Part shown: piece by piece, positions 12,525 to 24,481 of the stretch
How the letters are laid out: each line of letters begins with the position of its first letter
Position numbering within the stretch: the first letter of the stretch is position 1
Assembly (NCBI RefSeq): GCF_000524195.1
Contig: NW_020170388.1
Coordinates: 145,118 to 209,117 of the forward strand
Source: Echinococcus granulosus
Taxonomy: Eukaryota > Platyhelminthes > Cestoda > Cyclophyllidea > Taeniidae
Length of the DNA: 64,000 nt
Direction of reading: 5' to 3'
Program-made: the position numbers and the translations under genes
The notes under the pieces: model-generated
What the model was told of the DNA's origin: nothing
What the model saw: the letters and a program-made list of their open reading frames with translations, nothing else
Databases searched by the model: none

Positions 12525-13435
12525 TTGTGCTTTCATTGAGAGGCATGACCTCCGAGTCATGTTAGTAGCCTCTTAGACATTCTCTTCGTCAGCAATACAG
12601 AGAAATCTCGGGTGCCACGTTAGCAGCATCGGAAAGCGAGCCCGATTCTAAGGAACAACTACCTAAATTTCCGTGGCGCATGCTGAGGATGGGGGACAAT
12701 CAGTGACGACTCCTAGCAGAAAAGGATTGAAAATGACGTCCGCCTTCGGCAACTACTCCAGTCCCGTGTGCTGCAGGAATGCTATTAACACTAGCCGTGA
12801 ACCATCTGGAAAAGTTTATTGAGGCGCTGTCAACGGCAGCTGTATGAAGATGTCAATTTGGTGAAGACGCGATACCTCCTCCGCGATAATATGGCGATGA
12901 AACATTGAAGTGAATACAAAGTAGCAAGGAGGAGCAGACGCTGGAACTTATCTCCACAAAACTATTTTAAACTCTGTCCTTTACTAAATGACCCTGTTTT
13001 TGCAACTAGCGATGGACATAGAAGATGGTCTGCACAATACAGTTCTCAAACGGGACAAAATCTAGATCCACTGGAATTACCGAGAGGAAACAGTGACATC
13101 GCAGTCGGATGTCTTCTCGATTGCACCCAACTTCGATGACTGGTGTGGTTGGTTGGTGGGTGTACTTCTGCCAGCGCCGACTACGTTGTAATGGCCGCCG
13201 TGGGAGGTTGAGCAAGGGCAACGCCGGGTTGACGCTCAAGAGGAGGGAATCGCGATGCAAAACTTTGATTGTTTTGGTTACACGGGCGCTTAAGGCCACG
13301 TCTATTGTATTTTCGCCCAGCAGCATAACCTGGCGGTTATGCTGGTAGCCCCTCAGACCATCTGTACATCGACAGTACACATTCCACCCTCGTATTAAGC
13401 CCTCTTTCGTCTTCCAGGAAGTCCCAACGTGCTAC
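12525..13435 (+). mobile_element. TRIM-like element with both LTRs (copy D)
   Basis: The 5' LTR is shortened (about 12525-12618) and is followed by tagcagcatcggaaagcgag, a decayed primer-site region. The internal region (12619-13255) aligns block by block with copies B and E: 'ctggaaaagtttattgagg', 'gaagatgtcaattt', 'tgtcctttactaaatgac', 'ggaaacagtgac', and 'cgccgggttgacgctcaag'. The polypurine tract AAGAGGAGGGAA at 13238-13249 sits just before the 3' LTR (13256-13435, 180 bp, TG...CA). The 3' LTR carries 'ccctcagaccatctgtac' and 'ccctctttcgtcttcc'. There is no open reading frame of note. The structure of LTR, primer site, short non-coding interior, purine tract and LTR is that of a TRIM. Confidence 0.65.
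13256..13435 (+). repeat. 3' LTR of TRIM copy D
   Basis: This 180-bp terminal repeat begins TGCAAAACTTTGATTG and ends ...GTGCTACA. It follows a polypurine tract and is the cleanest LTR of the family in this window. It shares its whole length with 16675-16842 and 4533-4707. Confidence 0.6.
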
Positions 13436-15974
13436 AGCAGCCTACACAGGGATGTACTGCTTCAACTTGACTTAAAAAAACCGTCACTTTTTTCATTGTA
13501 TGAAACCTGATGTTTTGACAATTTTTTCTCACCGTAAATTTATAGGTATGTAACTTGACACCTTCACCTTTTCGAAGAAAATGACATTCGTTCAGCGCTT
13601 GGTTGGATTATTCCTCGATTCTTTAGCAGTTCCTGCTGCACTTTCTTTTGGAGCAAATATCCAAGGTTTCCTTCAACTGCAAGGTCTTGAATAAAGTCGA
13701 CTAATTTCTACTAAATGGCCCTGTATTGCCTCATTCCCAGTCAAAATAATCTTTATAAAAGCTAGTGCGACACCAAATTCCTTCCCCACAGAACGGTTAA
13801 TTATCAGCAGCTTGTCTGAAAAAGAGTTGATATTCATAAATTCTGTCCGGATTAATGACACAATACTTCCAATAAGTTAAGAAGCCTCATCATTGTGATG
13901 GAAATTCAGTTAGTGTCAAATCAGTTGAATGTCCATGACAGCCGAGGCCGAAGGCTGATCACAGAGAGCGTGGTGGACGAGGCACCAAAAAAAGCCAACT
14001 ACTAGTCTCCCAGTCCATCTGAACTTCTATAGCATGTTAGATCTTTGAAGACAACCCATGAGACTACCATTAAGCGAATCAGCCAATCACGTGGCGAGAT
14101 CCATCTCAGCTGTGCTTCCACAACAAAGAGACCCACAAATCCCTTCGCCTGCTCCTCCTGCATTGATACTCATCCTGATAAGTGGAAAGAGACAGTCGCA
14201 ATGATGGGGAATTTCTACTGCTTTGATGTCTACAACTCAGACCATTTCCACACACATTTGCCTGCTGGATGACTCACGACTGACAGGAGCACTCTCGTTC
14301 AAATGCATAAACTCCGTCAAAAGGTGAAGTTTTATAAAAGAAAAAAAAACAACGGAATAATTTTGAGCCAAATCCGAAATTATTTAATGACAAAAACTCA
14401 ACACAGGTTACGGTGCAACGTCTTCCACTAATACATGGACGTGGAGGTCGGTCTTTGATAATGGCACAAAATTTTTCAACTTCGAAACATTAGTTTCCAA
14501 ATCAAATTCACCAGACTTTACTGGTTATCGAAAACCATATTGATAAGGTAATTCAGTATGTTATAACAAGAAATAAATGACGGTAGAAAGTTTTCGGGTA
14601 GTTTATTCGTCGAAATAAGCAATGCAACGATCTATAGCACTTCACAGCGTCTTTTAAAGCAAACATCATGCCCCTGGCCACTTCTGCTTTGTCTCGAAAC
14701 TGCATAGTCTAGAGGTAATCACGTGATACGAAGAAAGGGTGATAAATAGCACTTGGATGGATATGGGAACAATTAGGCATTATTCCATTCTCAGGGGGTG
14801 AGTTTTGCGAGAGAATAGGTCTTTCCTTCCACTGGTTGGGTGGTCCTACAACTGGCTGAAAGCAGGACGAGTTTCCTTGCGCACGTTAGAGTTGTATAGG
14901 TCGCAGTCACAGATGGCTTGGAGGTGTGGAGTGGGCAGTTAAAACGCTCGGGGGTGACCCCTAAGCCAGGCATGGGCTGAACTAAGCTGGCCGAGCATTT
15001 TATGAAATCCGACTTAAAAAGAGGAGGAAAATTGTACGGCGCGGGATAAAGGGTCCCGTACCGATACACCAATGCATATCTCTCGTTTATATTGTATATG
15101 AGTAAACAATCACACACATTGTACATGTCCCCACAGGCTACAATGAGACGGTGAGTTAGAAAAATCTACAAAATTTTTTGATCATCCATCTGCCCATTCG
15201 GTCGACCTTCTTTCAGTTTCGGCAATCGTCCAAGTTTTTGACCAATCAAAGGGCACTTGTTTTCTAAACAAATCTACTTCATAAAAACTCCAAAGTCGTT
15301 ATCGATGCAAGTAACCACTTTAAGGGGGCCTGGATGATGCACTTCGCACAATCCCCATGGTTAACAAGAATTTCCATGCGAGAATTTATTGTTTACCATT
15401 TTCACAGTTTCCAGTTGTTGATGATTTCGCGACTGACCCAAAATGTAAAAATGATATAAAAATAAAACTTTCATTGCTTCGTGGTGCGTCGAGGCACCCC
15501 TGAGGGGGCAATAAGGCGCACGGGGATGGGAGATGGAAAGGGTTTTGGGGGCCGTAGGGGTGGGTGGATGCCAATGACACCAAAGTGCTGCTGGAATCCA
15601 TCCATGTAAGTAGTAAATACGAATAAAACAACACCGCTTTTTTCCACGTCTTTTTTTTAATATTAGATATTAAGTGACACAGGAGGTTGCAAATAATAGT
15701 GCAGGGGGACCGAATACCAAGTAGCTGAGAAGCACTGACCTTGGAATTACCGTCTTTTGGAACCACTCGTACCGTTTTTGAACAGAAGTGCGATCGCAAA
15801 ACCACGACAGTAGTACAAACCAAGTTCTTTGGAGGGAAAGGAAGAGAAATGGTCAAAGACAATTATGGAAGTTTGGGTTTTGGGATCCCACTATTCCCTA
15901 AATTCACGTACACCACACCGATACTTTAATACTGGCCCACTGATACACATGCGACGCGTGTACCGGATAGTACC
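13436..15974. other. intergenic, possible second repeat family
   Basis: No gene is supported; a 158-codon minus-strand frame (15386-15862) is of low complexity and matches nothing I know. At about 13999-14020 there is an 'actagtctcccagtccatctg' block that resembles the middle of the TRIM LTR and recurs near 33941 and 54426, so a diverged relative of the LTR family may lie here. Confidence 0.35.
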
Positions 15975-16845
15975 TTAAACACACTGATCCGCTTGTTTAA
16001 CTTTTTGTTTTGACTTCGTGGAAACTTAAAGTTCCGCCTTAGTACCTCTCCAGTCCTTCTGTACGTCGAGAGTACACATTCTGCCCTTGTATCGTATTCT
16101 TTCGTTTTCAGGGACGACCCGACGCGCTGCTGAAAGCAAATCCGATACTAAAGGGCAACTACCCGAGTTCATATGCCTTAGCAACAATCATTAACTTGAT
16201 GGAGGATGTAAGGATCGGTGACGCCTCCCAATTGAGGGGTTGAAAATGACATCTACCTTCGGAAAGTACTCCAGTCCTGAACGATTTGGAAAATTGCTCG
16301 TAATGGAGCTGTCTACGGTACCTGATTGACGATGTCACCGAAGTGAACACGAGATACCGCCTCTACCTCACTACTAGCTGGCTAGAAGTGAGGTAGCTGC
16401 GGTTGAGCAGCACTGAAGTGAGAACAAAGTGTCAAGAGAGAATAGCCCCGCGAACCTGTCCTTTACTACCTGACTCTGCTTTGGATCTAGTAGAATTGCC
16501 AGGAGGGAACAGTGACGTTACTGCCGAGTGCCTTCTCAGATGCACTCGAATTCCGTAACTAGCGCGGTTGGTTCGTAGGTGTTTATCTTACACCACCTAC
16601 CACGTTGTGATTGCCAAGGCGGGAGGCTGACCAAGAGGAGCGCCGGGCTGATGCTCAAAAGGCGAGAAGAGGTATGTAATACGTCCATTGTTTGTTTAAC
16701 TCTTCGTTTTGGTTACGTGGACACTGAAGAGCATGGCTGTTGTACTTCCGCTCAGGAGCATAGCCTCCTCAGGACGTCGATACTACATAAAGTGTCCAAG
16801 TATTGTCTTCTTTCGTCTTCAGAGAAGTCTCGAAGAGCAACACTT
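15975..16845 (+). mobile_element. TRIM-like element with both LTRs (copy E)
   Basis: The 5' LTR spans about 15984-16130 (gcttgtttaactttttgttt ... cattctgcccttgtatcg ... attctttcgttttcag). The interior (16131-16674) is collinear with copy D: 'taaagggcaactaccc', 'ttgaaaatgaca', 'gatttggaaaattgctcg', 'tgtcctttactacctgact', 'gtagaattgccaggaggg', 'gagcgccgggctgatgctc'. A purine-rich tract at 16656-16672 precedes the 3' LTR at 16675-16842 (TGTAATACG...GAGCAACA). The element is ~870 bp and non-coding. It lies in the same orientation as all other copies. Confidence 0.65.
16675..16842 (+). repeat. 3' LTR of TRIM copy E
   Basis: This 168-bp terminal repeat starts TGTAATACGTCCATTG and ends CAACA. It contains the family block 'tcttctttcgtcttcagag' and matches the other LTRs over its length. 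Confidence 0.6.
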
Positions 16846-18493
16846 ACTACTTTAGTCTTTAAGCAACAAAACTTTTAATAGAACATCTTTCGTTGGATAC
16901 GATGACTGATTCTCGTTCGCAACAGACCCGAGTAACGAGTCTGGTAACATCACCTTCAGACTATTCTTACAAAATGCCAGACTTACCGATTATTTCGTAT
17001 TGGGGAGGGGGTTATCATCAATTCCTTGCGTAAGACAATCAGAACCCGTAGATTATTTTATTTTAATCTACTCCTGCCAACAAAAAAGTGACTTATATGC
17101 GTGCCCCTGCTTTCCCCTTGGCTACAGTCAAGTTTATGACGGCTAATCAGGAGATTCCACACTACTTAACCTTTCAATTGAAGCGGGCTAAAGACATAAT
17201 TCAACAATAAAATATAAAGATAGGGTGTTAAGAACCTGCAAAAAAATATAATAGTCAGGAGTGCCAAGCCCTTGTTTAAATCTCAAGTGAACAATTATAA
17301 CCTTAGACAATTTACTAATGGAGGCGGAGGGTAAATAAAAGTGGTTGCGTGACCGCACAAGTTAGACCTACACTTCAGCATTTCAAAGTGTCTCAAGGAG
17401 ATGTAAAAACTCCACAATTTTTATCATTGCAGAGGATAGCTAATCTCTGGAGCCTTCCAGTCATCACTTTGATGAGAAGAATGGGAGGATATTTGATTGG
17501 ATTGTATTTCCACTCTGCCACGATTCGACTCACCCGTTGGTGGTGTGGACTCTGCAGACTGGAGTCCGTCCAGACTTAAGCTCTCCACAAGAACGCAAAC
17601 CTGGATTTCACCGGTTCTGTGGATGGTTAAATCTGCGAAGATCTAGAAGAGAAGGGCTATCGCCAACCCATAGACTTTGGGAATCTTTCCCAAATCTCGA
17701 GTATCAAACGAAGTGTAGCCGACCATAAAAGAACTGCTTACGGTGTTTACACTCGACTCCTGAAATACGTACGCCATGGAAAGATTATGAATCTCCACAC
17801 AAAGTAAGCCTCTGAGAATGATCCATTTGAGCAACAACTAAATGGAGCTAAACCAACCGAAAGGCAAAAAAAATGAATATTACAATACAAAGTTACCCAA
17901 ATTTAGCAGTGGTTGCGTACCCTGTAAGTTCACCCATGACATTCTGGTTACGAAGAGGATCGTGAGGATTTATGTGGTATGCATTTCTAAGGGCTGTTGT
18001 TCTGTAGCTAATACACATTGTGCATCAATCCCTGTGCGAAGGAAACCTTTTATGGGAGTGAAACAACTTAATGAAATCTGTCACGTAGAGCAATTTTTCG
18101 GTGTGATGGTCAATGCAACGACATGTCTACGGGAAGTGCAGAGGACGACTACATGAAAAAATGACATTAATTTTGCCTATACTTTTAACTACGCTAACCT
18201 TGGCAGTCATCCATGAGTCAGTCTATACACTGATGACATGCATCCCCACTCATAAAATCGGAGCTACTAAGTACTCATCCTCTCCACCCTCCTTTCTAAG
18301 CGTTGGTAATAAAGCTACTTCCAGATACTAACGCAGCTTGCAAGTGATAGTTAAATTCCACTCGCAGATTCTCGATTTAGAGGGGCAGACTTCAAAGATC
18401 CAGTATCACTGGAAGGATGCCAGGAAAAAAATCGCAATGAAGGGATCCTACTGTCGCATGTATTTTTCAGTAAAACCTACACAAAGGTCCATC
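16846..18493. other. intergenic, 3' side of DOHH
   Basis: This includes the 3' flank and presumably the 3' untranslated region of the DOHH gene (minus strand). I see no clear AATAAA signal on the minus strand close to the stop. A 104-codon plus-strand frame (17842-18156) has no recognisable domain. Confidence 0.4.
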
Positions 18494-19151
18494 TCAATAC
18501 GTAGGCACCTCAGCAAATTGGAATCGATCATTTGAGGCCACATAGTCGGCCATGTCAAGAGCCAGAGCACAGGAATCCCGCACAACCGGTTCGGGGTCCT
18601 TACACCCCGCGAGTAGGGCTTGACGTGCTCTCACGCTTAGACTGTTCGCATCACAATCACCTTCCCCAGCCTCGGCGGATCCCGCCACCTCCCCCAACTG
18701 CCATAGCCGCCTCATGACGCACCATGGGGGCCTCCTGTTGGTCATTCAGTCGTTCAATCAACGCGTCTCCGGTTTGAGCAATGCTAAGCTGTCCGAGGAT
18801 GAAAGCCACCTCGTGACGAAGCAATGCGGAGCCCGGAGCTGCCAGCGCCTCCGAGAGGGCTTCCACGACCTCGGAGAAATGTTTTGATGAAGTAGAGTCG
18901 TTAGTGGAGACTACAGCAGCGTTGCGCAGGGAGAAGAGAGCCTGGTAACGAGCAAAGAGGGAAGACGAGGGAGAGAGAAGGATGCGACGTAGCTCTGCCA
19001 TACTGGGTGTGGCGTCAGGATCAAAGGCGGGCGAGGGATCGATGGTGTTAGGAAACTCTGCCTCGGCAAGCACTGCTGCAGGGTCGGGTGTCTTGTTGGG
19101 CCTCTGAAGCCAGGCAATGCGACCCAGACCGACTTCGCATGTCTCAGCGAC
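18494..19151 (-). CDS. DOHH: deoxyhypusine hydroxylase, exon 2 (frame broken)
   Basis: This is the C-terminal exon of DOHH, the di-iron monooxygenase that hydroxylates deoxyhypusine on eIF5A. The acceptor AG is at 19152-19153 and the exon opens in phase 0 with VAETCEVGLGRIAWLQ, the conserved linker between the two halves of the HEAT-repeat protein. It carries the third and fourth His-Glu iron ligands: HE at residues 251-252 (LLRHEVAFILGQL) and 284-285 (PMVRHEAAMAV), counting from the exon 1 start. The linker between halves (about residues 155-190) is longer than in the human enzyme. Directly after AMAV the frame is lost: five G (18691-18695, read on the minus strand) stand where four would continue into VAGSAEAG...PEPVVRDSCALALDM, the usual C-terminal repeat, ending at TGA 18494-18496. 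As written, translation would stop after ~13 wrong residues. A homopolymer indel, sequencing or real, is the simplest reading. With it corrected the protein is ~356 residues versus 302 in human. Confidence 0.9.
18691..18695 (-). other. DOHH: G5 run: one-base frameshift in DOHH
   Basis: The plus strand reads CCCCC. Upstream (minus strand) the DOHH frame is intact, and downstream the correct DOHH C-terminus is in the next frame. The coding length of the two exons is 1072 bp, one more than a multiple of three, which agrees with a single surplus base. No GT-AG intron can repair it without deleting the fourth His-Glu pair. Confidence 0.8.
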
Positions 19152-21629
19152 CTGTAAGTTGGAAGATCCAAGTTTCAATGCGAGTTATATTGCTTGCACA
19201 ACATACGGTAAATTAAGGGTTGCACTGTAGTTTTGTAGAAAAAAAGATAATACATTCCTTTTCATTGTGTTTGACTAAATAGACCTTCCCAGTCCTCGAC
19301 GACTCGGTTTCCATGCTGTCAATCTTTTAGACCACCTTTGTGCCCGTTTTATATGTCCCATAATGCCTTCCAAAGTAATAAACCTTCGATAACAGTTGAA
19401 GACATTCTAATGCAGCAATACCACAAATTTCCTCCCCTAATCATTAATTTTGCGATTAACTGAAGGAAATTCGAGCGAGAACGTTTAAAAAACTTTTGAA
19501 AACTCAAAAATCAGTTGTCTCAAAAGTAATCGTCCCGATTTTTTAATATCTTCCTTCTCCGCTAGTTCCACAGAACCAAAATCCACTATTGGGTTTTCTT
19601 GCATTTGCCTTAATAGTTATTCCGCCGTTCCCCCGATTCAGTTCCAGGTTCCTTTCTTCATTCCTGTGGATGAGGCAGGCTGAACTTTCGGAACGTTCCA
19701 CAACGGTCAAACAGGTAGGTCCATTTCAGGACTCTTCAATTCGTTTACAGATGATTCAAGAAGGGATAACCTCGCTCCCATATTCTGCTGTTCTGCTTAG
19801 TAACCTTTACAAATTTCACAGCCAATGGTAAAGCACCTTAAGTTAAATGGTAATGACGATTCAGAAAAGGTTAATTGCCGTTTCACGGCCGCCTCTCCCC
19901 CCCCCCCACCACTAAAAAAAAACAAAATCTTAAAAGTGTGGAATCGCTGAAATTCTTTTGTTATCACAAACCTGATTACAGTGGAAACGCTGTAGCCCCA
20001 ACGACCATTTTTCTTCTTGAGCCAGAAAAAGATTCGCATTTAAAAAAGTACACATCTTATTCCCTTTAGCCAGCATTTTTGACAAAAAAAGGAGGTAAAT
20101 AAACCCCAAATTAAGTTGCGTGAAAATATTACACCGAAGTTATGATAACAATGAGGAAATGTTAAAACCTAGGAAATAAATAAGCTTGACTGTCAAAAAA
20201 ATGAAACATTGAGAAACAAAGTTTACTGAGAACAAGACATACAATACTTTCTTTAATCAGATGGAAATCTTAGTAACCACATTTAAATAATAATATGCTA
20301 ACTGATAGGCTTAAGGCGGATTCGTCTACATCTTCGACGTTTGCTTACCCAAGTGATGCAGCTTAACCCATCCAGCCAACCCATTTATCCTCTCTGCCCT
20401 TTTATGATTAAGGCGGCTGTTCTAGATTACCGGAACCTACCACTCAGATCTCAGGCCAGGTGTCTCAAGACCAAAATCACCGTCCTGAACAGAACCTGTC
20501 AGACCGTTTGACATGGGTTTACTTGTCTTCCATGCTTTAAGGTATGCATGACAGAAAACCTCCTTAACAAGAGCACGAACACTTGAACTAAACACAAATT
20601 CTCAGGCACAGAGAATGTGTTCTGACAATCATGCCATATCAGCAAAGTCACATCACCCAGAGGGCACAAATGATCCCAAACTGAGACTTTGATTCTGAAA
20701 CTCAAAAAGTCCATTCCCAATCTACCGTCGACAGCACACACCTCACTGAATTTATACATCCATAGAACTATGATAAACAAACCTAGGTGGTAGAAGCATT
20801 CAACACGCCTACCAAAAAAGAGGCTGTCACGAAATCCCACAAGCGCAAGCTTGACATGCTAACCTAATTTGCCCGTTGACGTTTGATTACTTGAGCAATG
20901 TGACTTAATGCACTCGGCCATTCAGGTTATTTCCCCCCGTACTGCTTTTCGCCTAAAAGGCTTTAACTACAGCTGCTTTGGCTCAGCATTACCTACTACC
21001 TCCGTTCTGATATAGGCACTTTAGGAATATAATCGCCTGCCCGAACGGAATTTCTCACGCTTTTGCCTGATTTCATTTAATGTTGAATTTATAGCTGGCC
21101 ATACCGGAACCCCTATTCTGAAGCTTTAAGAGAGCCAGCGTCACTTGTTCACCTTGGTCGTCCTGCGCCCTCACCGCCCGATCGGCCCCAACCTAGCACC
21201 ACTATCAACCGTGACCATTGAATGTCTAAACACCTGTCCAGACGATATTCGAGTAATCGCTGACCAAAATTTAGCCATGGATTTAATACATAAGCTAGTG
21301 TCCACCAAGCATGCCGGGGGGATTGCTATTAGACTGCTCACTCGTCACGGCCTGGTCTGCCGATGGCTATTACATCGTTGTCCATTTACCATTACTTTCT
21401 GCATTATCGTCGACTTGATTGTGAGTGGATCTGTGTCTAAGCTGGGATAGCGATAGACTAAAACAGAAATTTTTTTCTAAAATACCACTAGACTAAAAAA
21501 ATGCTCGATAGCTGAAATTATACTGCGATATTGAGATAAATCGAACCGGTATTCCATCACTCGAAAGTTACAATCATTCTCAACCACTTGAGCACTTCAA
21601 TTCTTAATTCAACCTGCCATGGTACTCAC
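19152..21629 (-). other. DOHH: DOHH intron
   Basis: This 2.48-kb intron is bounded by GTGAGT (donor, 21624-21629) and ...CTTACAG (acceptor, 19152). Splicing joins codon 138 to codon 139 in phase 0. It contains a C-rich run near 19895. I see no other gene in it. Confidence 0.8.
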
Positions 21630-22043
21630 CGCAACGATGTCAATGTCACGAAACTCCGTCAGCACTCTCTTGATATGCTCCACATCCACTCCGGGTGCAG
21701 AGGCAAGAGCGGCTAGGCCCTCTGCAGCCTCATGACGCACAATGGGCTCGTGGCGAGAATCTCTCAGTGCGGCCTCAAGATCGGTGACAGCCGAGAGGTC
21801 GCCCCGCTGACCCAGACAGTAAGCAGCCTCGTGTTGCAGCAAGGCGTTAGAGGCCGGTTCAGGTGGAAAGACCTCAGTCACGTAGGCAGCTAATAGACTT
21901 GTGGCAAGGGGCTCCCGCGCGTGGCGTAGACCCCACATTGCATGAGCGCGCTCCACGAGGGGCGCCGAGGGGTCACGAATCCTGGCGCCCCAAGTGCGCA
22001 ACTCTTCTTCGGAGACAGCACGTGGTTTCGCGACAGCAGACAT
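21630..22043 (-). CDS. DOHH: deoxyhypusine hydroxylase, exon 1
   Basis: This is the N-terminal half of DOHH, 138 codons ending in phase 0 at a GTGAGT donor. The ATG at 22041-22043 is preferred: it gives MSAVAKPRAV, and an acceptor-like ttttacag ends two bases before it, so the open frame upstream is probably intronic. HEAT-like repeats carry the first two His-Glu iron ligands, HE at residues 71-72 (LLQHEAAYCLGQR) and 104-105 (PIVRHEAAEGL), both in the canonical context. The order LLxHE...VRHE, then the VAETC linker in exon 2, then LLRHE...VRHE is the full DOHH pattern. The enzyme acts in the cytosol on eIF5A after deoxyhypusine synthase. Identity is secure; the exact transcript 5' end is not known. 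Confidence 0.93.
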
Positions 22044-22058
22044 ATCTGTAAAAGGCAA
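22044..22058 (-). promoter_or_regulatory. DOHH: 3' splice acceptor just before DOHH start codon
   Basis: The minus strand reads TTGCCTTTTACAG then ATATG. The pyrimidine-rich stretch and CAG two bases before the ATG form a good acceptor. It could join an upstream 5'UTR exon (not identified) or be a spliced-leader trans-splicing site, which is common in tapeworms. Confidence 0.5.
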
Positions 22059-24481
22059 ACGTAAGTGACTTGATTAACTGACTAGCGGAGGTGGCGGGTG
22101 ATTAATCAAAAATGAAATTGTGATTAGCAAGCGCAATTAGACCACTTGACTTTGAAAGAGGGTTTACCAAGAATAGAGGTGGGTTATTCGGTTACTCGGC
22201 TAACTAGTAGGCCAGCTCCTCTTGCCAAACTCGAGATACGGTACATCAGAAGTGTCGAATACACGTGTCTGTCCGTAATGATTGGGCCAACGAGAACGAA
22301 ATGAGAAGAATCATCACCAGCTTAATGAATATGCTAATGAGTGCGGTTACTTAAATGAGACCGATGCAAAGTGAAAGGCTAAATTAAAAAGCGAATCGTG
22401 AATGCGATTGAAAGAAGATTTACCATCAAGTGATACTGATTAATAGGTTGTCCAGCCAAATAAAAGCACCATTCTCAGTTTGCTTAATGAATAACTCAAA
22501 GTTGAGGAAAGTGATGACAAAATTCTGCCACCCAAACGAGAATTAGCCTCACTGAATAGCTGAAAGTAATAAATCGCCAATTATTTCCTTGAAAAGGGTT
22601 AATTTAGGTTCAATGAAGCAATGCTCCTGCCGCAACTAACATGGATACAAAATCTAACTAGTTTTCGTTCAATCCAAAGATGAATATACTTCAAAAGTTA
22701 TTTAAAACTATTTTATCAGATAGAGAAAGTCAAATTCGTAACGAAAAACAGGGGTGACTTATGCGATCGGTCTCGATTGGACAAATGGAAAAGCCTTACG
22801 GCTCAGCAATCAAAATTAATTTACTCATAATGAGTAATTCAATGTAGAATCCGCTATAAATTTCGACCAAACCGTGACAAGTTGCACAAAATATAAAAGG
22901 AACAATTAAATTTGTTCATCCTAGCGAGAGCTCTTAACACAAGATTTTGAAAAGTGGATGGAAAATACAATCCCATTTACATAGATAAAAATGAAATTTT
23001 GTGCCCAGTTGTTAAGTTTAAGGGAGGAATCATGGGAGTTGGACATTAGCGAAATTAATTTAAACCCAGATCTCCACAAAATACTGTAAAAACTGATTAA
23101 ATGACATGAAAGGCAGGGAATATCGGATATCTACACAATTTTGAAATGGGCCAATGAAAAAGTGACCTCTAGAAGGCCGATAACCAATCATAAGTGCCCA
23201 CTCCGAAGGTTACAAAAACACCTAATCGAAAGGTCCTAAAGATCCCTCATGCATTCAGAAATGTCAATACAACCAAAAAATCAGACTTAAATAAAAAGAA
23301 CTGACCCGAAACTGTCCCATCATGTTTTGCTTTCAAGCCAAAACAAAAGTCTTTCTTTAACTTGGGGTTTCCAAAAATGGCCAGATTAGTGTGATTTGTA
23401 GCTCAACAAGTCACAGCAGAGGCAGTAAAGACACCGATGTAGTTTATTGCCTATCTTCATGGTTCAATTACCGGTTTTCCAATGCGCCTTGTTGGGTGTG
23501 GAGATAACTAGGAGGAGAGAGGTCTGAGGAAAGCGGTGGGGGAGGGGGAAGAATAGCTGTTTTAATTTTCAAGAGGTATCCCTACCAACGAAGCATTTGG
23601 AATAAGCGGAGTTGCAGTAGCCAAATGCGGAGCAGTGACAAGTGGCAAAGCGTCTTGTCTACTAAACTGGGGAAGGATTGAGGAGAAAGGCACACACACA
23701 TGATCAAAATCACTTCTAAAAATCCACAGTACAAGCCGAAGTAGCCATCCCATAGGCACCTACTTGTGATGGCATACTGCTTAGATTCTGAGCCTCCACA
23801 ATGGGACCAAAATTAACTCGATTTAAGAAAATTTTACCACAAAACATCCTGAAGAGTCCAGTTCAAAAAGCCCCAGTAACAGAGCAATGTATCACAAAAC
23901 TGTCAACAAAATGAAATGTTAAAGTACCCGGTAGTGAAGTGGACTCTGCAACGGAGCTGTCAATGAAGAGGTGAAGGAATCGACAACACCAACTAACCTC
24001 GAAAGCATGATGGGTACTGAAGGTGCGAAAAAGAGGGGTTGCTGTGCATGATCGTAATGTCGGTGATCTTTAACCTGACTAAACTTCCGGTTATCAAGTT
24101 ATCAGGCACAACGTGTCAGCAAGAGCTGTTAACTTGCCAAATTAGGAAAGCGCCAATAGCAAAGAAAAAGCACACACCGAGGCAAAAAGAAATAAGGCAT
24201 AGTGGAGTAGATAATGGCCGCGTATATTTCATCTAAATACACAGTGAAAGGAGAAGGAATGGAAGAAGTGAGGTAGAGTGATAAAGAGAAATGTGTTTCG
24301 TTACCAAAAATATAACCTTGGTCCGTGGACATAAGCTGGTCCCTTCAAGGGAGAAGGCAGGGGAGGAGGAATAAAGAAGACGCGATGAAAGGTGTGGAAG
24401 AGGAACAGATGGAGCAGGCGCGTCTATACAAATTGCACTGATTGTCCATAAGGCAGGAGAAGGGGGAGGTGAGTGGGTGAA
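22059..24481. other. spacer between KCNH 3' end and DOHH
   Basis: No reading frame is supported. It should contain the 3'UTR of the potassium channel gene and the promoter or 5'UTR of DOHH, since both are transcribed on the minus strand and the channel lies upstream. A minus-strand AATAAA occurs at 23443-23448, about 1 kb after the channel stop codon, and is a possible polyadenylation signal. Confidence 0.4.

Noticed and set aside
18656..18725. Short 25-base GT...AG intron that would fix the DOHH frame
   Set aside because: It would remove the fourth His-Glu iron-binding pair and is far below usual intron length; a homopolymer indel explains the shift better.
22059..24481. Possible bidirectional promoter between two genes
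   Set aside because: Both genes are on the minus strand, so the interval is a tail-to-head spacer rather than a divergent promoter.
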